From NCBI GenBank assembly GCA_016490735.1, contig JAEMWC010000031.1, forward strand, positions 182,501 to 246,500: a stretch of DNA of 64,000 bases, in the 5' to 3' direction. This document shows positions 41,367 through 49,336 of this stretch, one piece after another (positions within the stretch are counted from its first letter, which is position 1; each line of letters begins with the position of its first letter). The position numbers were made by a program, and so were the translations under genes. The stretch comes from Pachyseris speciosa. Lineage: Eukaryota > Cnidaria > Anthozoa > Scleractinia > Pachyseridae. The notes under the pieces are model-generated. The model was not told the origin of the DNA. It made no database searches and worked only from the letters and a program-made list of their open reading frames with translations.

Positions 41367-42650
41367 TCAACCTATCGTGACTCAAAATTTATAGAACGTT
41401 ATGAAGACGTTGTTTTTGAACTTGAGACGGCATTAATTTCTGCGGTTGCAAACAATAATCACCAGAAAAAATCCGGTTTCCGCTTTGTTGTGGATAATAG
41501 TGGAGAAACTACACCATTTGATTGGTTCAATTCTCGTTTTAATGTTGATTTCATTGTAAAGAAGTTGGCAGATGGAGGAGATATAGCCGCTAATGATAGA
41601 AATGGTATAGTGAATTCTTCGCTCTCTCTCATTAATACTATAAACGTGAAAATGAATGGTGTAGATGTTTATGAATGTAGAGATGCTAACCAAGCAACGA
41701 ATATCACAAATTTGCTAGAATATTCCCAGGGTTTTGCTTCAAGTCAGGGGACAAATGCGTTTTTCTATCTTGATACAAACAGACACGCGGAAGATAGAGA
41801 AGCTCAAGCTAATTACAACAAAGGATTTGAATCTCGTAAAAAGTTGTTGAATGGTGCTAATGGAACCGTAAATGCAGAAATTCCATTGAATAGATATGGG
41901 TTTTTCAAGAGCTTAAATAATGAACTTCTCCCAAACGGGAAAATTGAAATAAATCTTACACTTGAAAGTGATGCAAATTTAATTTGGCAGGCTGCTGATG
42001 ATTGTCGTGTAGTACTAACCAAATTTCAGTTAATTGTCCCTCGTATTGTTTTTAATTCTGAAGGGAAATCATTGTACATGAGCAAATATCTAGACACTAG
42101 AAAATGGACTTACATGAGAGAAATGGTTGAAAGGGGTAACTCAACGAGACAGCAGAAGGCCAACTTTAGGATTTCGACGGGAATCAATAAACCGAGGCAT
42201 ATATTTGTTTTCGTAATCAACGACGCAAATGATGAATCTCAAACAGCTAATAAATTCTTGTATAACACATTTTCAGTTGCAAATAACCGAACAATGACGA
42301 GTTGTCATCTTGAAGTAGGCAATGGAATTGATTACCTAGAGGTTCACTATAAACCATCAACTGAACCATCGAGGGTATTCAGAGATGTTTTGAAGTATGT
42401 CCAAGGCATCAACGATTTTAGTGACGACACCTTGCTAAACAGGGGTAACTTCGGTTCTATATTTCCATTCATTTATTTCGATTTGACAAAACAGAAAACA
42501 GATATTCGGGATGGGATGACAAAACTAACTTTCAAATACACTTTGAGTGCGGGAACAAATGCAGATTATAGTGTGTACGCATTAGTCTTCTATGAACAGG
42601 ATGTTGAAATGAGAAAGACTGATGGAAAATTGACCCTGAGATCGATGTAA
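41364..42650 (+). CDS. Polinton B: major capsid protein, intact
   Basis: 428 residues without breaks. MSTYRDSKFIERYEDVVFEL, FRFVVDNSGETTPFDWFNSR, NLLEYSQGFASSQGTNAFFY, IPLNRYGFFKSLNNELLPNG, DDCRVVLTKFQLIVPRIVFN, RKWTYMREMVE, RHIFVFVINDANDESQT, CHLEVGNGIDYLEVHY and ending DGKLTLRSM. The length and block order fit the double jelly-roll MCP of Polintons and adintoviruses, which would trimerise into pseudo-hexameric capsomers. A and C carry damaged homologues, which makes this the best preserved capsid gene in the window. Confidence 0.85.
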   Translation: MSTYRDSKFIERYEDVVFELETALISAVANNNHQKKSGFRFVVDNSGETTPFDWFNSRFNVDFIVKKLADGGDIAANDRNGIVNSSLSLINTINVKMNGVDVYECRDANQATNITNLLEYSQGFASSQGTNAFFYLDTNRHAEDREAQANYNKGFESRKKLLNGANGTVNAEIPLNRYGFFKSLNNELLPNGKIEINLTLESDANLIWQAADDCRVVLTKFQLIVPRIVFNSEGKSLYMSKYLDTRKWTYMREMVERGNSTRQQKANFRISTGINKPRHIFVFVINDANDESQTANKFLYNTFSVANNRTMTSCHLEVGNGIDYLEVHYKPSTEPSRVFRDVLKYVQGINDFSDDTLLNRGNFGSIFPFIYFDLTKQKTDIRDGMTKLTFKYTLSAGTNADYSVYALVFYEQDVEMRKTDGKLTLRSM

Positions 42651-42657
42651 TTATTTA

Positions 42658-42676
42658 TCTACTCAAATAGTATATG
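42658..42676 (+). promoter_or_regulatory. TCTA promoter
   Basis: TCTACTCAAATAGTATATG: TCTA 16 nt before the ATG at 42,674. Confidence 0.5.
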
Positions 42677-42967
42677 ACGGCTTATGGAGTGACACTTTCA
42701 CTGGATCAAAAAAAGAAGCTTGGAAAAGCATACAAAGAAAATTCATCTTTAACAATTAGATTATCAACAGGTTCTGATCTACTTATATTGTCAGAGACAC
42801 AGATCGAAAAACTGAATAAAGGAACAGACATCACTTTATCTGAAACACAAATTAGAGAAAATATAGAACGCGGTCTTCTTACCTTTGATGATGTAGACAT
42901 AATTGAATTTAACGACAATGGAACTGTCACACTGTTGGAAAATCATCCATTCTTAAATACAATTTAA
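42674..42967 (+). CDS. Polinton B: short LSxTQI-repeat protein
   Basis: 97 residues, intact. MTAYGVTLSLDQKKKLGKAY, LLILSETQIEKLNKGTDITL, SETQIRENIERGLLTFDDVD and an acidic end. The N-terminal half is a paralogue of the minor capsid protein that follows (43,257-44,855: HGVTLSEGQKEKL, LMLTKTQIKRLIKA, NISKSQIRKAI) but lacks its hydrophobic half. Likely a tandem duplicate that lost the membrane-active part. Confidence 0.65.
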   Translation: MTAYGVTLSLDQKKKLGKAYKENSSLTIRLSTGSDLLILSETQIEKLNKGTDITLSETQIRENIERGLLTFDDVDIIEFNDNGTVTLLENHPFLNTI

Positions 42968-42987
42968 TCTAATCTATTATTATAAAT

Positions 42988-43164
42988 ATGAATAAAGAAT
43001 TAGACATCAATGATTTTTCCGATGATGAAGATTTTAGTGAAGAAGAATTTTCTGATTCATCCGACGAAGAATATTTCCCTTCAGAAGATGAGGAAGAATC
43101 TAACGAAAACATTAGTGAAGAAGAAGATTTTTCTGACAATGACACTATTTTGGAAATACATTGA
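42988..43164 (+). CDS. Polinton B: highly acidic 58-residue protein
   Basis: MNKELDINDFSDDEDFSEEE, then EYFPSEDEEESNENISEEED and DNDTILEIH. About half of all residues are Asp, Glu or Ser. Preceded by two TCTA boxes (42,968 and 42,973). It could be a phospho-acidic DNA mimic or a chaperone for the basic core protein, by analogy only. Confidence 0.6.
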   Translation: MNKELDINDFSDDEDFSEEEFSDSSDEEYFPSEDEEESNENISEEEDFSDNDTILEIH

Positions 43165-43240
43165 AAAAACCCTATTTCTCTAATACAAAATAAATCACAA
43201 AAAACTTTAATCCTTTTTAATTAAATATAATTATAGTTTA

Positions 43241-43259
43241 TCTAATCTATTATTATATG
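43241..43259 (+). promoter_or_regulatory. TCTA promoter (double box)
   Basis: TCTAATCTATTATTATATG: TCTA at 16 and 11 nt before the ATG at 43,257. Confidence 0.5.
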
Positions 43260-44855
43260 ACTACTTATCACCCCCATGGAGTGACACTTTCAGAAGGTCA
43301 GAAAGAAAAGCTTTTAAAGTGTATATGACACAAAATTTTTCATTAGCTTGTCCGAAAGAGCTATCAAAATGATAAGGAACGGCGTTTATTTTATTGTGAT
43401 AACACTCTTGGTTGCTGAGTTATTCAAGATTTTGATTTATGCAAATTAGAGGACTTGTGACGTCACAAGGTGGGTACAAAATGAAGTAAGATCACAAAAT
43501 ATGGAATATCTGTGCAAATACTAAGTCTACAGGGTTGCAATTTTGCAGGGTTGATGTGCTGCAAGAACTACACATTGTGATAGGGTTATGATGTCACCAT
43601 AGCAACATACTCGTTCCCAGACCTCTACCTTCCCAAAGGATAAAATCAGAGTTTCCTTCCCCAACAAGTGCTATTTGCTCTTGACATTCATTCAGTGGGT
43701 GCGAGCGAATATGGAAATTACACAGCACAAGTATAAGAAAGTCTGTTAGACCCTGGAGCAATAAATAAGGCATTTTTCATTCGGGAAGGTAGAGGTCTGG
43801 TAACGAGTATGTTGCTATGGTGACATCATAACCACTATCACAATGTGTAGTTCTGGCAGCACATCAACCCTGAAAAATTTCAACCCTGTAGACTTAGTAT
43901 TTGCGCATATATTCCATATTTTGTGATTTTACTTCATTTTGTACCCACCTTGTGACGTCACAAGTCCTCTAATTTGCATAAATAAAAATCTTGAATAACT
44001 CGGCAACCAAGAGTGTTATCACAATAAAATAAATGCCGTTCTTCATCATTTTGAAAGCTCTTTCCAACAAGCTAATGAAAAATTTTGTGTCATATACACT
44101 TTAAGAGCAGTAAAATCAAACTCAGCCATAACATTAAGGCTATCAAATAAAGAATTGTCAGGTAATGATCAACTTATGTTGACAAAAACACAGATCAAAA
44201 GATTGATAAAAGCTCAAAAAATGAATAAAGGGTCAGACTTCAATATATCAAAATCACAAATCAGAAAAGCAATAGTACACGGTGGTTCTCTTTGGACAAG
44301 TCTTTTTTCACTTGGCGCAAAAGCAGCTCCAGCATTGGCAACAGGTGCTCTTTCAGCTCTTGGGAGTATGGGAATTAATAAACTATTTGGGAAGAAACAA
44401 AAGGGAGGTTTTCTTATTCCAAACAACAAATTGTCTCAGTTATTGAATTATAAGAATTTATTAAACACGAGACAAATGGCTGATCTTGTTAGTTCAATGC
44501 AGTCCAGTGGACAACTTATTATCAAACCCACTCAATCACAGATAGGAAAGGGTCTCGGTACAATACTGGCTAGTATTGGTATTCCTCTCGCCATTGAAGC
44601 AATTAAGAAATTAACGGGAAAAGGTTTACATGTCGAACACAGTCGTCCGAGATGATCATTACCTGTTCATGTTCCTGATGCCATTGCTGTGAAAAAAGAT
44701 GGAGGAAAACATGGTTTGATTCCATGGAAATCCCCGCCTGTTGTAGGTGCATGGGACAACCCAACCCCAACCCCAACTCAGGAAAAGGACTTCTCCTAGG
44801 ACCGAACTCACCTTTTACCAAAGCAAAAATACCAATTTTGGGGACAATACTCTAA
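43257..44855 (+). pseudogene. Polinton B: minor capsid protein with adenain-type motif, split by a MITE
   Basis: First 19 codons (HPHGVTLSEGQKEKLL) then a 783-bp foldback MITE. The frame continues from 44,105: SAITLRLSNKELSG, LMLTKTQIKRLIKAQKM, NISKSQIRKAIVHGGSLWTS, a Gly/Ala-rich hydrophobic region (APALATGALSALGSMGI), KGGFLIPNNKLSQLL and GLGTILASIGIPLAIEAIKK then LTGKG (44,611-44,625). After a shift near 44,655 a tail PPVVGAWDN and GPNSPFTKAKIPILGTIL ends at 44,855. Membrane-active amphipathic segment plus a protease site suggests a pVI-like role. Same gene in A and C. Confidence 0.65.
43318..44100. mobile_element. Foldback MITE with TTAA target duplication
   Basis: 783 bp between TTAA at 43,314-43,317 and TTAA at 44,101-44,104. 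Long terminal inverted repeats of about 317 bp (43,318-43,634 and 43,783-44,100) start AGTGTATATGACAC, with a 148-bp centre. No ORF. TTAA duplications are typical of piggyBac-type transposition, though the tip is not the usual CCC. It interrupts the minor capsid gene exactly at its own TTAA (leucine codon). Confidence 0.85.
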
Positions 44856-44857
44856 GA

Positions 44858-45300
44858 TTCATAAATAAACCATTATCCAACTTTGATTTATTGAATTGGG
44901 TAAAACAACTTGACATTAAACATTTTAGAGGAGTTTTTAGTCGCGATGCTTTACCAAATAAAATGAATAAAGAATGTGAAATAGTTAATCTCGACAGCAA
45001 AATTGGACCCGGCACTCATTGGGTTTGTTATAGAGATATAGATGGGTTTTTTTGTGAATATTTCGACTCATTTGGACTCATGATGCCAATAGAAGTTAAA
45101 GATATATGGTTACAAGTGGAAAACAATTGGAATATTCAGGAGATGAGATACAAGAGCGTGATTCTATGTTGTGTGGATATTGGTGTTTGTACTATCTTCT
45201 CGAGAGACAAAAAGGTAGATCAATTCTAAATACAATACATAATTCCAAATTCGCGAATGACAATCACAGATTCATCATAGACTACTTTGAAAATATATAA
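44858..45300 (+). pseudogene. Polinton B: adenain-like cysteine protease
   Basis: FINKPLSNFDLLNWVKQLDI, KHFRGVFSRDALP, GPGTHWVCYRD (catalytic His), CEYFDSFGLMMP (Asp/Asn position), a shift near 45,120, then GDEIQERDSMLCGYWCLYYL with the catalytic Cys, ending NHRFIIDYFENI at 45,297. No ATG is seen at the expected start (A starts MKFRDVPLSN). It would process precursor capsid proteins, probably the LTGKG site of the gene just upstream. Confidence 0.8.
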
Positions 45301-45309
45301 TTTATATAT

Positions 45310-45567
45310 ATGAATAGATTAGTTGAGATAAATGTAAATCTTTCTGAAAAACAAAGAATTAGAATAAGAAATGCTGCTCCCAATCAAACTATTATCATAA
45401 GACTTAAAAGGAATTGTCTTAATGGAAATTATATTTTACACGTTGGTGAAACAACGAGAATTATGTTAGAAGAACGAAGAATTCGACTTAAAGGTATTGA
45501 CACAAAAATATTCCCTAAACAAGACATTGAAATAAAGGATAATGGTGATGTGTATTTGGCATATTAA
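45310..45567 (+). CDS. Polinton B: unknown 85-residue protein
   Basis: MNRLVEINVNLSEKQRIRIR, NQTIIIRLKRNCLNGNYILH, VGETTRIMLEERRIRLKG and DIEIKDNGDVYLAY. The repeated LSExQ.IR pattern is weakly like the LSxTQI proteins at 42,674, so it may be another diverged paralogue. Intact. Start in ATATATATG. Confidence 0.5.
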   Translation: MNRLVEINVNLSEKQRIRIRNAAPNQTIIIRLKRNCLNGNYILHVGETTRIMLEERRIRLKGIDTKIFPKQDIEIKDNGDVYLAY

Positions 45568-45587
45568 TCTAACTCACTTATATAATG
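45568..45587 (+). promoter_or_regulatory. TCTA promoter of the small zinc-ribbon gene
   Basis: TCTAACTCACTTATATAATG: TCTA 17 nt before the ATG at 45,585. Confidence 0.45.
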
Positions 45588-45728
45588 GTAAAATCATATT
45601 GCATTAAACAGAAGAAAATTACAGAATGTGTACCAGGAAGTGAACGGTTTGAAATGACTAAAAATGGTCGAACTATGCTGAAATGCACTTGTGCTGAATG
45701 TGGAATAACAAAAACAAAATTCGTTAAG
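45585..45728 (+). CDS. Polinton B: DUF5679-like zinc-ribbon protein
   Basis: MVKSYCIKQKKITECVPGSE, RFEMTKNGRTMLKCTCAECG, ITKTKFR-stop at 45,726. KNGR followed by CxCAxCG matches the A copy (KNGRRMGKARCAVCG). Nine bases after the stop, GGGAAACTGA (45,735-45,744) and a 7-bp hairpin (45,748-45,767) begin the PLA2 protein frame, which lies in the same frame as this ATG but behind the TAA. The end differs from A (LPGN-stop) by a one-base shift in the T run at 45,720-45,722. Confidence 0.65.
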
Positions 45729-45734
45729 AACCAG

Positions 45735-46722
45735 GGAAACTGATTGGCCCGTCTGAAGGGGCGGGCATTGGTTCAACATTATTGACAACATCATTGGATT
45801 TACTTGGTCATGCAGCTCCAATGATTGGTAAAAAAGCATTGGAGGCTGGAAGATATTATGCATCAGAAGCCCTTAGAAATCCAAAACTACAGCAAAAAGC
45901 TATTGATTTTGCTCTTGATAAAGCTAAGCCTGTTTTAACTAAAGTTGGTAAAGAGGGTTTGGTTCAACTATCTACAAAAATTAGACCAAAACGAAAAGAT
46001 GGAAAACAAATGCATAAGACAGATATTAAAGGGTTAGATTATGGCAGTGGGTTAATTGACAGTTTGTTAAAATCAGGTGTAGCAGGGTCTCCGTGGCATG
46101 TAGATTATAAAAAAGGAATTGAATTATTGACAGATCCTGGTTTGTTTAAAACACCACGCAAAAAAGAAATTACAGACATAAAAGAAAGAATCAAGTTTTA
46201 CAAAGAGCAATACAAATTGGCAAAAGAAAAAGGTTATACAGGTTCATATAATAGTTTTGTGAAAAAATGGGATGGGCAGAAAAACCAACCTTTACTTTTC
46301 CAGGATTTGGAGGCGCTATTGATATTCATAAAGCTATTGGTAAGCTTCCTAAACCAAAAAAGGGTTGGACTTTACCAGGCCATAATTATACAGGTCCTTA
46401 TAATCCTCTCGATGAACAATTGAAATTTGATCCAAAAACCGGTGAAATAATTGAGATATATCAGCAGCCAACCGGTAAGACAGATGCTGTTGCTATGCAA
46501 CATGATGTTGATTACTCCATTTGTAAAGATGATAGGAAATGCAAGAATAAAGCAGACCGAAAAATGGTTGCTGCTCTTGATGCCATTCCATGGAAAGATA
46601 GACAATGGGGGCATATGTTGGCTCGTAATGCAATTGCAACAAAGGAGAAACTAGGTTTGGGTGTTAAAAAGCAAAAAAACGGAAAAAGCCGTCGAGTGAA
46701 GAAAACTGGCAAGAAAAATTAG
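45735..46722 (+). pseudogene. Polinton B: phospholipase A2-domain protein
   Basis: GPSEGAGIGSTLLTTSLDLL, KALEAGRYYASEALRNPKLQ, QLSTKIRPKRKDGKQMHKTD, a shift near 46,266, then IDIHKAIGKLPKPKKGWTLP, YTGPYNPLDEQL (Ca-loop type) and AVAMQHDVDYSICK (HD pair plus Tyr), DAIPWKDRQWGHM, and a basic tail KNGKSRRVKKTGKKN. The PLA2 block is of the parvovirus VP1 type and would help membrane penetration during entry. Adintoviruses are reported to carry such domains. No ATG opens the first frame. The 3' end overlaps the integrase in the -1 frame. Confidence 0.75.
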
Positions 46723-47632
46723 CAGATGAATTGCATAAAACCATAAAACGCAACTTTACTCGACGGCGTGTGATTGTAAATAAAATTGATGAAATATGGG
46801 CTGCTGATCTTGTTGAAATGCAAAAATTCAGCAAATGGAATAAAGGTTATAAATATCTTTTGATGGTTATCGATGTTTTCAGTAAATATGGTTGGATTGT
46901 TCCTCTGAGGGATAAAAAGGGTGAAACTGTGACTGAAGCATTTCAAACAATATTCAGAGATAGAAAACCACAATATCTATGGGTCGATAAATGGAAAGAG
47001 TTCTATAACAAACACTTGAAGGACTTGCTAGAGAAAAATGGGATACATATCTACTCCATCGAGAATGAAGAAAAGTCTTCAGTTGAAAGATGGAATAGAA
47101 CAATCAAGTCCAAAATGTGGAAGCAGTTCACTGTCCAAGGTAATACACAATACATGGACATATTACCTAAAATATTAAAACAGTACAATAACACAAAACA
47201 TTCAAGCACAAAGATGACACCTGTTGAGGCTTCAAAGAAAAAGAATGAAGGAATAGTGTATTTTAATTTATACGGTGAAATGGAAACATTACAACATAAC
47301 CGAAATTTAAAGTAGGTGATAAGGTTCGAATTAGTAAATACAAAAGAAAGACTTTTGATAAAGGTTATACTCCAAACTGGACCGAAGAATTATTCATAAT
47401 AGATAAGATCCAATACACTAATCCAATAACATACAAAATAAAGGATCTAAGAGGTGAAGATATTGAAGGGAGTTTTTATGAACCTGAATTATTAAAAGCC
47501 AAACAAAATGTTTTCCGTATTGATAAAGTCATTCGGAGGGATTACAAGAAAAAACAAGCTTTAGTAAAGTGGAAGGGATATAGTGATTATTTCAATAGTT
47601 GGATACAATTCAGGGATTTAAAAGATATGTGA
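46668..47632 (+). pseudogene. Polinton B: integrase with chromodomain, likely expressed by -1 frameshift
   Basis: The frame opens after TAA at 46,665-46,667 and has no ATG until 46,818, after the first catalytic Asp. Blocks: PSSEENWQEKLADELHKTIK, FTRRRVIVNKIDEI, AADLVEMQKFSKWNKGYKYL (Asp 1), VIDVFSKYGWIVPL, YLWVDKWKEF (Asp 2; C has WTDKGSEF), KSSVERWNRTIKSKMWKQF (Glu), a shift near 47,300, KTFDKGYTPNWTEELFIID and a chromodomain ALVKWKGYSDYFNSWIQF. DDE integrase. The chromodomain may guide it to modified chromatin. Same type as C, unlike A. Confidence 0.8.
46674..46767 (+). promoter_or_regulatory. Candidate -1 ribosomal frameshift signal between PLA2 protein and integrase
   Basis: Slippery A AAA AAC at 46,674-46,680, in the PLA2 frame as codons AAA AAC. 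Spacer GGAAAAA (7 nt). Stem GCCGTCGAGT (46,688-46,697) pairs perfectly with ACTCGACGGC (46,758-46,767), 10 bp with a 60-nt loop. The -1 product enters the integrase frame with no stop. Element C keeps the heptamer (31,940), spacer and both stem arms (one mismatch). Confidence 0.6.
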
Positions 47633-47673
47633 AAAGGTATAAACGTAAATTATCTAACATATATCATATGTGA

Positions 47674-48504
47674 ATGCAAAAATATTCCTATAATAATAAA
47701 GAATTAAATGTTTCAATAGATTGTTATCTTGATGATAAAAATGATATATGGTTCAGAGGTAGAGAAATTGCTACTATTCTTGACTATAAAAATCCACAAA
47801 GAGCAATCAGAAATCATGTCGTATCTGATGATAAAATCTTGAGAGACCTCAAAATAATCACAAATTCACGGGGGACCAAAACGGTCCCTCGTGCTGAGGC
47901 CACTGATTCACGGGGGATCAAAACGGTCCCTCGTGCTGAGACGGCTGAAAAAAACTTTCAAATGTTTTTTTATAAACGAGTCAGGATTTTATTCACTTTT
48001 ATTATCATCCAAAAAAAACAAGAAGCTGAAAAATTTAAACATTGGGTTACATCAAAAGTATTACCATCAATCAGAAAACAAGGACATTACAAGCAGTTCA
48101 ACGACAGAAACAATAATATGCTATTGATTGAAAATGAAAATGATTTACACTACAAGATTGTATCATTTATCAGAAAAAAATATGAAGATGCTTTAATGAT
48201 TGCTGGTCTTGGTGAAAATCAAATAAGCTCCAATATGAGAATCAAAAGTTATAACAAAGGATATATGGCTGGACAATGTGATTTGATGTTAATGAATCCA
48301 ACTAGAAAATACAATGCTTTGTGTCTTGAATTTAAAAGTCCAACAGGTGTGTAAAGAGTGTCGGATAAACAAACAAATATGAAGCAGTTATATGAAAAAA
48401 ACAAGTGTAAATACATCATGAGCAATTGTTTTGAAGATTTAATTTACGAAATAACCAAACATATGGAAGAAAGCAAATTATATTTATCACGAAGAGGAAA
48501 ATAA
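47674..48504 (+). pseudogene. Polinton B: BRO-N domain plus PD-(D/E)XK nuclease protein
   Basis: N-terminus (IWFRGREIATILDYKNPQRA, IRNHV) is a BRO-N DNA-binding domain. Its end (INESGFYSLLLSSKK, then KFKHWVTSKVLPSIRKQG) is split by two shifts. C-terminal half: KIVSFIRKKYEDALMIAGL, GYMAGQCDLMLMNPTRKYNA, LCLEFKSPTG, a stop, DKQTNMKQLYEKNKCKYIMS. The D...ExK pattern followed by KQ is VRR-NUC/PD-(D/E)XK-like. Two tandem 27-nt hairpins (47,867-47,893, 47,909-47,935) lie between BRO halves. Likely a DNA-binding nuclease acting in replication or recombination. Confidence 0.65.
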
Positions 48505-48642
48505 TCTAACCTATATATAATAAAGAGGTTAGCGTTCTCATACACTATTTTGCTATTTGGTAGCCAAAAATATGATTGTTTCTGGCTATTTAAAAACATT
48601 CTATAAATTATTTAAAAATATATAGTATAATATTATATTAAG

Positions 48643-48858
48643 ATGGAAAGTAAAAATATCAAGAGAGGTCGAGGAAGACCAGTAATTTATACTGATGAAG
48701 AAAGAAAAAAAGCTACAACAAAGTCTAAAACAAAGTGTATGCTAAACAAGGAATGGTATTGTCAAACTTGTAATAATAATAAAAATTACACACTTGCTGG
48801 AAAATGGAAACACATTAAATCAATAAAACACCAATTAAATTCAAATGATAATTTTTGA
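48643..48858 (+). CDS. Polinton B: AT-hook / C2H2 zinc-finger protein
   Basis: 71 residues, intact. MESKNIKRGRGRPVIYTDEE holds an AT-hook core (RGRGRP). The C-terminal WYCQTCNNNKNYTLAGKWKH, then IKSIKHQL, gives C-x2-C...H-x5-H, a U1/matrin-like finger. Small AT-rich DNA-binding protein, fitting the AT-rich element. Probably a transcription or packaging accessory. Confidence 0.65.
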   Translation: MESKNIKRGRGRPVIYTDEERKKATTKSKTKCMLNKEWYCQTCNNNKNYTLAGKWKHIKSIKHQLNSNDNF

Positions 48859-48956
48859 AATGTTCAAAGGATCCATGATTTGGATCACTTGAATTAGTCA
48901 TACTTAAACGCAGATTAAAATAACACTTAAAAGAAAAAGATATAGTAATATATATA

Positions 48957-49336
48957 ATGATGAAAATAAATATTTTGAAAGGTTATGAAAATGGATTTAG
49001 TAATGAAAATAATTCTGTTAGTCTGAGAATCAATTGTGGTGACGAACTTTTGAAGAATCATGTTAATACAGTTATTAAACAAATGAATAAAATATATGAT
49101 GTCATTTATGATTTTGCAAAAAAACATGATACATTATTTTTATCATACATTCAGTTATCACATCATGATAAAGATTATCTGATGAATTTTACAAATTGTA
49201 AAGGCTGTCTTTATATGAGTTCAGAAAAAATAGTAGCAAATAAATACAGTCTAAAAGATCAACTAAAAAATAGTCTTAATGACTTAAGTAATCTGTTGAA
49301 TGATTATATTGAAGGATTGCGTGGAGTACATTTCAT
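48957..49336 (+). CDS. Polinton B: unknown protein, in frame with the polymerase gene across an L1
   Basis: MMKINILKGYENGFSNENNS, KNHVNTVIKQMNKIYDVIYD, LSYIQLSHHDKDYLMNFTNC, KGCLYMSSEKIV and LKNSLNDLSNLLNDYIEGLR. It stops being element-coded at 49,336, where an L1 begins. If the L1 and one copy of its 7-bp target repeat are left out, this frame continues without a stop into the ATG of the polymerase frame at 54,112. It may be a separate gene with a lost stop or an N-terminal domain of the polymerase. No family recognised. Confidence 0.5.
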
